A DNA stretch of 64,000 nucleotides. It comes from Warburgia ugandensis. Its lineage: Eukaryota > Streptophyta > Magnoliopsida > Canellales > Canellaceae. Under the pieces are notes generated by a model, which was given only the letters and a program-made list of their open reading frames with translations, did no database searches and was not told the origin of the DNA. Shown piece by piece: positions 37,900 through 49,400 of this stretch (its first letter is position 1; every line of letters begins with the position of its first letter). The stretch lies in the NCBI GenBank assembly GCA_035236585.1, contig CP141128.1, forward strand, positions 23,341,618 to 23,405,617, written 5' to 3'. Made by a program: the position numbers and the translations under genes.

Positions 37900-39179
37900 A
37901 AATAAAGGTCTGGCACTATTGGCCTTATTACATGAATATGCCTCCTCGCTGTTTCCTCTACTCATGCAATGGATTTACATGTTGTTAATATTTGGGTTAA
38001 GTATACATTATACTTAGTAGGAGTACCTAAACCACAAAATCAAAATTGCTACTTATAGTTAGCACATGCTTTGAAAACATATTTTCAATGCAAATTCAAA
38101 ATCTAACAACTAACCTCACCTTAGCCATTCATGCCATGCAATTTCAAGCATTCTCATTATTTCATACGTCATGAAATAAGTATCTGTTCACCATAAACAT
38201 AAATCACAAATGAACTATTGTAAATCACATACAACAATAAAACAATCATATTGGCAGCATCAGCTAGTAAAAATCCTATGCATTGTGCACTTTGGCAAAC
38301 TTGTCTACCAATTGGTCATGAGTACTCACCTGTTGATCATCTCAACTTCCTCTCATACAAAACCACCAAAAGACCATCCAAGAGTCAAAATGCAAAATCT
38401 CATGGGAAAGCTATGCTCACAACCAAATCACTAAATCATGTGCTTGCCAATATCTTAGGGGAACTTCAACTGTATCCTAGACAGGGCCTACTACATGTCT
38501 CAAAGTGATTCTATGGGTCACCTATAGTGGTCTTTGAACAAATTTCCACTTTTAGGGTTGGATAGCATTCCACTCTCGTAGTGGTTAGGGGCCTGGCGAC
38601 CAACCCACAATACCCCTTAGCATAGGTCCACCATGCACTTTAGCCTGCTCAAAACATGCATCCATGGTATCATCATACCCAAATTTTCTTTACAACTTCA
38701 TTGAATTTAAGTTATTGAAACTTTCCTTTCTATAATTTTGCCATTTCGGTAATCATATCAAACTTTCCTTCTTAAAATCTTGCCATTTCATTATAGTAGC
38801 AATATTCTATTTTTAGAATCTTTCCAAAAATCTATATTTAGTAGGTATGCCAAATTGCTAAATTTATCATGTCAATTTGTGAAGTCACATACATCCAACT
38901 ATCCATGCTATCAATATACATTTTCATAAGCAAAACACTGGAACAAATTTTCCAAAATATATGAAGCATGCAAAATCACAACTTACTAAAAAAAGAAATA
39001 AAATAATATGATTTCCAAAATTTTCAAATATCAATTAAAATTCACAAACTTACAAAAATCGCACTTGTTTATCAAGCATACAAATGGATTATAAAATATT
39101 AAATCTCGGCCGTTCATGCATCTGGAGAGATAGTAAACTTGAATATGGAACATATAGAATCAAATCATAGATCTAACCC
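37900..39179 (-). mobile_element. Degraded chromovirus LTR fragment
   Basis: On the minus strand there are the landmarks TGGTCGCCAGGCCCCTAACC (about 38590) preceded by GGTGGACC.ATGCTAAGG, and GAGTACTCATGACC near 38325. They are in the same order as in the plus-strand LTR at 31.4-33.9 kb. The fragment ends where the 39185 solo LTR was inserted. Confidence 0.55.
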
Positions 39180-39184
39180 AAAAC

Positions 39185-42100
39185 TGTGACGACCAAGGTT
39201 TTTAAAACACATTTTATAATGCATTTGTTCAAAGGAAGGGCAATTAAATGTGTAAAAAAAAATCGCAAACAATGCAGCGGAAATTCTTTTCATTTAAATT
39301 CATTTTGAACAAAACCCAAGTCTCACTGGAAGATACATAATACACATAGCGATTTCTTATAAAATAAATTTTTATTGAATACCAGGATTCATCCAGTGGT
39401 TCACTCGCACACAGCCTTGTGTTAGGTTACAACTCATTGTCCAAAATTACATAATCCAAACTTCAAACCTCACCTTACATTAAAAACAATCAATACAATA
39501 CACTCTCAAATAAGGAAAAATTACATATCTTCAAATACATACTTTGATTTTCTTATTTTCTTCAAATCTTCTACTGTCTTACTCCTAGATCTTCAAGCTT
39601 TAATCCTTTGTCCTTTATGGCCTTGAGCTTCTTTCCCTCCTTCTCTGTGCCTTAGGTATTGTAAACATGGAAACATGTACAATACCTCAGCAAGCTATGC
39701 TTGGTAGGGGATACAAAAATATACTACTTCATCAATACAAGGATACTTACCTTTGTCATTAAGCCCTCCTAAGTCATCTCATACTCATATATAGAGGATA
39801 TACATTATTTATGTAGTATATGACAAATTAGTTAATATATTGAAGAATACTCAAAACTTGTTCCTTCCCCTAGCTATACTTCTACTTAGGAGAGTAATAC
39901 TTAGCCAATTCACATATGGGGGTTTTCATTCTAGGAACTCTTATAATATCATATCACTATGCCATGGCATCATACTATGCCTATAATCTGTGCATCATAA
40001 TGCAAAATACATTAGGACTACTATGCTCACAGTCTCAATCCGTACAGCGTGCCCGGATAACTGTATAATCTTCCACTGATACCAACTGTGGAATAATCAA
40101 TCCACGTCCTCATGGGGTGGACCATGGCTGTTACAGTGGGGCCTTCCCATTATTGCCCCACCCACCATTTAGCCTCTTTTTGGGCATGGTATCCATCATA
40201 TAAATTTCAAGAAGTGGGTGGCCAAACCCTCATGACTTCCCTAGCATAGCATCCCCAGTCTCTATCTCTATGTAAATCAAAATTCACAAGTCTCCATACT
40301 TGTATGGAAAATACTTTATACATATCAGATGATGTGTCTGTTTAACTAAAGCTGAAATATTTTCTACACCCTATTCTTAAGGTATCCTTAGTTTTCATAT
40401 CTCAATACTTTCACCTCATTAGACTTGATCATTAGATTAGATCCAATGAATTAGATTATGAGGTTAGATCACTTTGTTGATCATTTGGTTAGATCCCATA
40501 TCTTGGATCACTTTGTTTGATCATTTGGTTAAATCCCTTAATTTGATCATATTTTTTTGGATCACATGCTTGGATCTGTGTTTTGAATCACTTAGTTGGA
40601 TCATATGTGTTGGATCACTTAGTTGGGATCATATGTGTTGGATCACTTAGTTTGGATCATGACTATGCTAAGGTACTAAGCATAATTACATCATGAAGGT
40701 CTTATAATTACAGACTAAGATCATGTATGTATACACATGAATCCTTAATACATTCTTGTACATCCACCTACCTCAAAGTAGTATCTTGATTCATACATCT
40801 CCAGTGTATTCTTCCACAATGTCCATCATGGTCTGGATTCATCCATCTGTCAAACCATATGTATAAGGTTATTTTCCTATTCAAGTATGTATTCCTATAG
40901 ATGATACCCTAATTTTCCTTGAATGAAATTTCATTAAGGGTTTGGGATTCTCTATTTATGTTCTTCTACATACGCATACATACTATACAATACTACATTA
41001 GTATTTGTTTTTGATCATCCAAGATCCTATGGATCTTGTTTGATCATCCTTATCTTGATTTCCAATTTTTATCAAGATTAGATGATTTACTACATTTTAT
41101 GCTCTCATTATCATTACTCAACCAATTAATGTTTTATTGGTTGAGGGTAGCTTATTTCATTCTAAGTCTAGATTGCTCCTCTTATGTCAAATTGGCTAAG
41201 GCTTACTAGTTAAATGGTTGAACATAAAGTGGCTACTTCAATCCTCATGTAAGGAGGCGTTTAAACCTCACAAACGTCAACGGAAGGTGGGGGGAGAGCG
41301 TGGCTCTATTAGATAACCCCCTTAACCACTATGTCCATCATTCACTAGCTTGACCCTAACTCAACCTTTCATAAGGTTCCTATGAGCATTTAATCCTAAG
41401 TATTCTTTCTAATTAATTTTAATTAAATCCATGAATTAAAATGTCATTCATGGAGATTTATTATTCTCCTAAGTTGGCCCAAGGAATTTATATTCCTTAT
41501 ATTATCCTACGAACTATGGTCCTTACTATCATTACGTCCATGTCATACATTCCATGTGAATGTCCCTTCCTTCTAATTTCATTTAATTTCCATTTCAATG
41601 AAATTACAATTACTTAAGCATTGAAGCATAAATTTAAAGCATGAATAAACAATTAACTAAACACTTAAATAAACAATTAAATAACCAATTAAATAAATAA
41701 TTCAACTAAGAAATGAAATACAATTATCATAATGTTCAATAATTGAAATAGAAATCTAACATGTTATCATGATCCAAGGGTCTTAATTGATCCATATTTA
41801 TTTTTCATCTCTTTAGGGTTTAGATCTTGATCCTTCATTTTATTTTAGATCCAACATATTATATTGATGTAATTTAATTATTTAATCACGGATTTATCTC
41901 ATCCATTGATTTGATCTTCCTTGATCTACCCGATCAAGGAGATCTTAGGTTACTTTGTACCATTTAAGGGCATAGATCTTGATCTAGCCCAAATCCACAT
42001 CATCTATTCATTAAATCCCTATGATCTTATCTCAATATCATTATCAAAATACATCCATGCTATCCAATCATCCTGGATCATCTTGATCTAGGAGATACTA

Positions 42101-44380
42101 TTCATTTTTAGGGATTTTAGTAACTCTTAAGGCTAGATCTCTTAAGATCTGCCTAATCAATACCATTTAATCCACTCATATTATTTATTATATTATAACA
42201 TCATCATCCAACAAGGTATTAGTAGTCTGATCATCCTAGATCTTGTAGATCAAGGATGTTAGTTACTTATCCACTTAATTACATAAAATTAAATTAATTA
42301 AAATTAAAATTTTATAAGTTCAGTCCCTTATAATTATCACAAGAAATCCATCACAACTTTCAGATCTCAATTTGGATCTCAATTGAGATCAGAATTGTGA
42401 TTTTAAGATTTCAGCCCGTTTTGCTGAATTTCACCTTACTGGTTTGGATCAATTTTACTAATCTAGAGACATATAATTTCTACTGTGAATATGTTTCTCA
42501 AGGTTTTTGGACATTTTGAACACATCTATTGGTTCATATTTCAATTTTGGGGTCATCTTGGTCATGATCCAAGATCAATGGCACGGATGGTGCCAAATAG
42601 ATCATGTAAATACTAATTAAAAACAAGATCTAATATGTTATATGATTTAATAACATAAATATGAATTATATGAAGGTTTATGATCTTAATTTGGTGGTCT
42701 ATTAAACTCATAATTAAGTTTTTAAGACTTCAGCCTGTTTTAAGGGCTGAATTTCATCTTTAAGTTTTTTGATCATTTCCTTCATATCTATGAATAAAAA
42801 TCTGACTGTAATCATGATCCTAGAGTTTTAGGGGGGTCTCTGAAGACATCCATTGGTTCATATTTTTCTTTTAAAGTCATCTGGTCCATGATCTAAGATC
42901 ATGAGTACTGATTTTATTAAATAACTTATGTAAATACAAATTAAAACATGGATCTAATAATTTCAGTACATGGTAAACACTACAAGGAGTCCATAGCATT
43001 TTTCTGATCTAAAATCAGAGCTATATCAAGCTCTGAATTGAAGAATTATGATTTTTAATTAAGAGAATAAACGGCCCAGATCAAATCTGGGTTATAGGTA
43101 CGGATCTCCCCCATCCAGTAAAACCAAGAATCCAGATTTCACATCCTGGGGTTTTTGGGCCCCACGAATCCATCCATCAGCTCAGAAGTAACATCTGAGC
43201 TATGGATCGATGGGATCTCAACCCTTAGTGCCGGATCCATCATCTCCGATGGATCAACGACTAGGGAGCTCCTATCTTTGTTGGAAAACCAAACTAACCT
43301 ATTGTAAATGAAATAGGGGTGCAAGTGCAGCTACCTAGAAGAAGATATTCTGGATCTATGCTGGAAAAACCAGAAAATCCACTCCTTATAATATAGGTCG
43401 CTGGAGCTTCCATTTTTCGATGATTTATCCACAGATACTCCACGGATTATGGTAAAATCAATTGGGTTTTGTATATCTTGATATTACCCAACTATCCAAT
43501 GGTCAAGATTAGGTTTCAACGGCTGGAAATTAACGTATAGCTCAAAAACCGTAACAGGGGTGAAAACCCTTCTCGTTGGGACGACGTGTTTGTGGAAGTG
43601 CCCTTTATCCAGAGGAGGAATATTCCTCCGGGTGCTTCTATGGACACTCTAACTGGGGGAATAAAATGCAAGGAAAGGGAGGAGAAAAGAGGGAGAAGGA
43701 GGATGAATTTTGGTCTGAGATTTTGGCACAGTCTAGGGGACTTCGTGATGTATTTTTGGAATATGTTTGGGAATTTTTCTGATGTCTATTTATAGGGATT
43801 TTTAGTGTTTTTCATCATAACACCTAATTATTATGTTTTTTCCTTTTTAATATTTAATATTTATTTGATTTCCACTACCACCTCCTTCTCCACTAGCTGG
43901 TGGTAGTGGTTTGACCCATGATTGCACGTGGTTTGGTCATTGGATTCCATTTTGGGTCCTTTGTGGGCCCCATGTGGGCCCCACACAGGTAAAAAAACCA
44001 TTTTGCCCTTTATGTATAAAATTTTGAGTTTACTCCTACGAACTTGGAATTGAGTGTTCTTAGTGGCGTTGGACTCATATTTTTTAGTACATTCTAAATT
44101 TAATGTCTTAGACCTTGGCTAGGGTAAAATTACCACTTTACCCTTTTGCTCTTAAATGGAGAAAATAAAGGTTTTTCACTTCGAATTCAGAATGCATCGT
44201 GCTTACAGTCATTCTGAAGGGTTCGTGAGATATGTTTTCACTTATGCATATCTTTATGCCTTATCTGTACTTCTGTACAAAGTACATTTTTGCTAAACCT
44301 AATATTCCAGCTTGATTTTTCCTTGAAATCTTCAATTTCACTATTATATTTTTATTACAAAAAAAATTAGGGGTGTTACA
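39185..44380 (-). mobile_element. 5.2-kb solo LTR, target-site duplication AAAAC
   Basis: The minus strand begins TGTAACACCCCTAATTTTTT and ends CCTTGGTCGTCACA, giving TG...CA termini. The 5-bp repeat AAAAC flanks it exactly at 39180-39184 and 44381-44385. There is no primer-binding site, gag or pol inside. The arrangement is the product expected from recombination between the two LTRs of one element. At 5196 bp it is twice the length of the other chromovirus LTRs here. Open frames at 43.1-43.8 kb are part of the LTR. Confidence 0.87.
40582..40660. repeat. Short GATC-rich tandem repeat inside the solo LTR
   Basis: GGATCACTTAGTTGGATCAT followed by ATGTGTT is repeated about three times with small indels. 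Further loose GATC-rich text surrounds it (40430-40680). Confidence 0.8.
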
Positions 44381-44385
44381 AAAAC

Positions 44386-45349
44386 AACCATATGTTTGGA
44401 GTCTAATGATCATAATATCAACTTCCTTATTCTTTAGACATGATCAAATCATAACCATCTATTTGATCCAGTTATTCTACGTGGAAAGATCATCATCATT
44501 TCATCCATGTAGTTCATTTTCTCATTTATTGATATGGGTCCATCCACTAGGATCTTCTTAGGACACACACCCTATGCTTGGGCCATGCATCACCCTCTGC
44601 CATGTGCATGGTGTAAGGTGGTGGATGAAATGCATGGGGTGTCCCATTCAAAGGTTGTAACATTATCAGCCTTGGGTGAAACCCTCTTTGAGATCCATTC
44701 CTTGTTCACATGTAAGTGTAAAATCAATTTAAATACCACTCTCGTAACCTACTCATTCTCATAATCAATGACTCTCAAATAATCAAAGTCATCCTAGCAT
44801 CATTCGAGATGTTAGAGAGGGTGACGAATGGCGCATGGTCCATGCGCACACTCCCTATACATTTAGATCCACCACATTCACACTCATGGTAGATCTAGGC
44901 ATATTGAATCAATCTCAACTATAGATCAAGGGAGTGCATGGGTGGATGTGCCACCTCCATAGGATGGTGCACAGGGCCCCCTTTCCGTCATTTGATTGAG
45001 ATCTATATGCATACATTGTTTAATAGGATATGCACCTATATTTTGCAAACAATTTCTAAGATTTCTCCATTCAAATGTTAAGATCTAATATGAAATCAAA
45101 TGGTCGTAGCTTAAAACATAACTTAATCATCATGCTTCTTAGATCCATAACAGAAATCCAATTAAAATCACCCATTTAGGTTTCTATTGAATGTTTGGTG
45201 GCTCAGATGCCCTACTTCTTTTGATGGACCAAGTGTTTTCCTCACTAGCTTTCCCAAGCTTCCTCCCTTGCAAGTATTCAAAGCCTTAGATCACTTCTTT
45301 GATGATCAGATGGGGGCACCTCATTCCTTTTTCTCTCTCCCTCTCCCCC
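44386..45349. other. Unassigned repeat-like DNA
   Basis: No gene was recognised. It ends with a pyrimidine-rich tract just before the inverted LTR terminus. It may continue the LTR fragment that the 39185-44380 insertion interrupted. Confidence 0.3.
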
Positions 45350-45600
45350 TGTGATGACCCGGGTTTTATATGATGCAAGTTTGATAAAAAGGCGAGATAT
45401 CTTGTTTTAGAAATATGAAATGCATGAAAATCTTTTTGTTTTAGAAAGCAATCTTTCGTATAAAACCCCGAATGTCAAAACACATTTTCAAATTATATAG
45501 CCATAGCATAGTTTTAAATTGACTCTATTCCCAAGAAAGTGTTGGTCACAGCCTCAACTATAGAGAGTAACTACAATCAAGTATCATTCACTAAAAGATA
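45350..45600 (-). mobile_element. Inverted 3' terminus of a chromovirus LTR
   Basis: This is the reverse complement of the last ~250 bp of the LTRs ending at 51758 and 63899: TGTGATGACCCGGGTTTTAT, then the AAGGCGAGATATCTTG, AAACCCCGAATGTCAAAACA and CAATCAAGTATCATTCACTA blocks. It begins precisely at the LTR terminal dinucleotide and runs straight into integrase sequence of the opposite orientation. Confidence 0.9.
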
Positions 45601-46448
45601 GGGATAGCCGCTTCACTTCACAACTCTATAAGTCCATCCAAAAATCCTTAGGATCTTCCTTGAACTTTAGCATAGCCTTCCATCCACAGACTAATGGATA
45701 GTCAGAGCGCACGATCCAGATAGTCAAAGATATGTTGCGAACCTATGCCCTCGATTGGAAGCAGAGCTAGGATGAAAACCTACCACTAGTAGAGTTCACG
45801 TACAACAATAGCTTTCGGTCGAGCATTGGCATGGCTCCGCACGAGGCGCTCTATGGGAGACCCTGTCGATCACCCACCAGTTGGAGTGAAGTTGGCGAGT
45901 CTAGGGTGCTCCAATCCGAGATGGTGGAGCAATGCGCTGAGAAGGTCAAACTTATAAGGAGACACCTCCTCACAGCTCAAAGCTGGCAAAAGAGCTATGC
46001 TGAGCAAAGGAGGAGACCATTAGAATTCGACATAGGAGAGCACGTTTTCCTGAAGATATCTCCCACTAAAGGAGTGATGCGGTTCGGTATCAAAGGCAAT
46101 CTTAGTCTGCGTTACATAGGACCTTTTGAAATCCTAGAGAAAGTGGGAAAAGTGGCCAATAGGATTGCACTACCCCCTCAGCTGTCTGAAGTGCATAACG
46201 TATTCCATATATCTATGCTAAGGAGCTACGTGCTTGACCCTGCTCATGTCATCAATCAGGTACCCATAGAGTTGACGGAGGATCTCAAGCTAGAGACGAG
46301 ACCAGTTGAGATTCTGGATCATAAGGGTAAGAAGCTGCAGAATGAGGACATACACTTAGTCAAAGTTTTGTGGAGAAATGCGCACATGGAAGAAGAGACT
46401 TGGGAACCGGAGTCAGAAATGCGAGAAAAGTACCCCGAGATCTTTTGA
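45601..46448 (+). pseudogene. Tekay/Del-like chromovirus pol end: integrase C-terminus and chromodomain
   Basis: The frame starts inside the integrase core (SRFTSQLYKSIQKSLGSSLN, AFHPQTNG.SERT). It continues with LPLVEFTYNNSFRSSIGMAP and ALYGRPCRSP, then the GPY/F region (LRYIGPFEILEKVG, VHNVFHISMLRSYV). It ends in a chromodomain-like tail (RPVEILDHKGKK, VKVLWRNAHMEEETWEPESE). Two in-frame TAG codons, at 45699-45701 and 45768-45770, fall where the family has Gln and Trp. The 206 codons from 45831 to the stop are intact. Integrase inserts cDNA, and the chromodomain is known to steer insertion towards heterochromatin. Protease, RT and RNase H are missing. Confidence 0.92.
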
Positions 46449-46469
46449 CTGCATATATTGTAGAATTTT

Positions 46470-46499
46470 AGGGGCAAAATTCCCCTAAGGGGGTAAGAA
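46470..46499 (+). other. Polypurine tract upstream of chromovirus LTR
   Basis: AGGGGCAAAATTCCCCTAAG then GGGGTAAGAA lies directly before the LTR start TGTAATGACTCC. This is the plus-strand primer position of an LTR retrotransposon. Confidence 0.8.
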
Positions 46500-49400
46500 T
46501 GTAATGACTCCATTTTTGTAACATTGAAATCCCAAGTTAGTAATGAAAAGTTCACTTTTTGGAGATAAGGGTATTTTGGTCATTTCACTATTCACCCTAA
46601 CTGGACCCAGAAATTTGGTCTTGAGAGTAGTACCCTTAGGTGCGTCTCGAAAAAAGGAATCCAACAAGACCAAAATCACTCAAAACGGAGTTAAAATGAG
46701 CAAGTTATGGCCCTTTGAAGTTCAAGGGCAAAAGTGTAATTTAATTCAAAAATGAATTTGGCCTGAGAAAACGGGTACCCGTTTTGATATGGGCACCCAT
46801 CTTCTTCCCAAACCTCCTAGAGGGTTCTAGAACGGAGGTATGCAGGGGAGAAACCACTACCATTCTGGAGGTTTCTCCACCGCCATTCCATGATGGTAAG
46901 AACCCCCTCCAGAACCCTATTTAAGCTCTATAAATAGAGCTCTTGGGTGCCTCCAATGGTTGCCCAAAAGCCTAGGAAAAACCCATTGTGGAGAAGCAGA
47001 CAAGAGGAGAAAACGTGGAAAAAAACCCAGCCACGAACCAAGTATGCCCAAAACCCCTCCAAACCCATCTCCCCCTTAGTCTTAGGATGAGTTTTCCCAA
47101 GTTTTTGCATGAAAAACCATGCAAAATGGGGCTCTAGGGAGCCACAAAGGACCCAGGGATGGTGTGTAATGCCCCGAGCAATTTACACTAATTTTGCATC
47201 CATTTAACAAAAATGAATTGGACATTCTAGAGGAAATGAACCATGTTAAATATTTTACTTTATTTAAAATACTAAACAAAGGAATTTGTAAGAAAACTTG
47301 GTACCATTAGATTCTACTCAAAAAATGGAATCCAACGCCTCAAAGAACATAGAAAACGGAGTTCGTATGAAGAAGTTACGGCCATTTAAAGATTAGGGGC
47401 AATTCTGTAAATTACACTTAAAAATGAAAAAGAACGAAAATGCAGGAGGCCGTTTTGATAACGGCACCCCTGTCTTCCTCCTCTCGATTTCTCTAGAAAC
47501 CCCAGTTTCCAGAGGTTTCCACCACGCAGCACTGCCATAGTAAGGCTATAAAAAGCCCCTATTCCCCCCTCTTCGAATTAAGATTTTTTCGGCCATTTGG
47601 GGCTGGGGTTTCCAGCAAAAAATCAGAAAACCCCTCCCTAGGCTTCCCTACGATTTCCGGCATTGGCCCAAGTCATCCCTTCGAGCTGGCCTTCCTTCCC
47701 ATCTCTCCACCCCCCCCCCCCCTTCTTCCTCTCATCGCACCAGGATCGTGGGTTTTCTCCCATCTTTGAGTATCCGGCGATTTGGGTTTTCAGATGAGAA
47801 AGAGGGAGCCGCACCACCTAGATGAGGGCATCTCCGGCTACCCAGGTAAGCCCCCATCTCCCTCTCTATCTCCCCTTCATCGTTTCCCATATTCAGACCG
47901 GATCTTGGAGGTTTTCCGACCAGAAAACACCGCCCTCTGAGGACGGAACCAGACGGGTGGGAACCCGTCCAAGGCAATGCGTCCTAGGGGCGTGGTGAGC
48001 GACGCATGCCCAGGGCATGATTCCTGGCATGGTCTTCGGGTGCGTGCGACGTGGGGCACGGGTCTTGGCTCGACCGGGATGGACGGGGTGCCCTGGGAGC
48101 TGAGACGCACCATGCTACGCCAAAAACGAGTCCGCGCGATGCCATCCAGGACGCGCGTCATAGCGCATCGCTTGGGCATGCATGTGCGCATGCAAACGAG
48201 GTCCCTGGCACGACCTTTGGGCATGCACGACGTGCAGGCATGGGTCCTGGTTCGACCAAGGCGTGTACACATCTTGGAAACCATGATGCGCGGACCTAAT
48301 AAGACTGTAAAATTAGGATCATAGGACAATTTATAGAGTCTAACCATTGAAAAGTAGATCCATATCATAGGATCTAGCTTGACACTGAATTAGGCAAGGA
48401 TCCATGGACCCTAAAAGGTAGATCTAGCGATCTAATTTCTAAATAGATCGAAATTGATAAGGACTCCTTGTTATCCATTCATATCCAGGATTTTATAAAT
48501 GAGACCAGGGTTAGGTTGAGTAATGAAGGACGCGACTCCAGGAAACTTCGAGGTAGGTGCTCTATCGCTACTATACTTTTAAAAAGAGCCCATGATTGTT
48601 TTGAGAATGCATGTTTTAAGTATAAGTTATATGACTTGTTTAGCATGACTTAATTTTATAAATGAATTCAGCATGCATATGACAAATACATTATGCATAG
48701 ACATGTTTTGCAAACGATTGCATAAATTGCATGATTTGTGGTTATTGAGTTTTGAAAAATTGCATGTCCTTGAGGGTTACCAAAAGACGTTGGAGTGCCT
48801 AAAAGACGTTGGGTAGGCAGTTGTGAGGGACCCAAAGAGGACAGGTTTTGAAAAAGAGGTTTTTGCTTGATTGATCATATATGATTTGGGCTAGTAAGCT
48901 TGTGGGCGCTATGCCGAGAGGTCTGGGGTGGCCTCCTAGCCTCTACCACTATTAGGTGGAAAGGGTACCACGCAAAAAAAAAAGGCATGTCCCTACGTCG
49001 ACTACATGTGGTACAGGGGGCTACCACTGGTGTCCTGGCATTGGGTTGAGGTGTTGTATGCCCTGTGGAGGCTATGACCGAGTGTCCTCAGGTACCCGGG
49101 GACCACACGGCGAGGAGGTCGTGGGCATAGTGGGCCTTATGTTTTTGAGGATTTACTTGCATTGCATATGGCATAACATGAGGATGGTCGACCATACCAT
49201 ACCATATATCCATGAGTTGGATTCAGTTGAGCATCTTATGCATATCATTATGTTTATGATATACATGATACTTTCGACTTGGATTATGCGATTCTTTAAG
49301 TCGTCAGTATTCTATTTTGACAATGGTTTTTAATATCGATATTGAGCATGAGTGTTCAAACATGCACATGTTTTAAAGAGCATATGTTTTTAAACATGGC

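Noticed and set aside
45831..46448. Possible intact host gene of 205 codons
   Set aside because: It is the integrase C-terminus/chromodomain of a chromovirus. Its upstream frame is integrase with stops, and it is followed by a PPT and LTR.
47877..48368. Overlapping GC-richer open frames (up to 163 codons) on both strands
   Set aside because: They lie inside the nested solo LTR (47165-49913). Their GC content reflects the LTR, and no protein family is recognisable.
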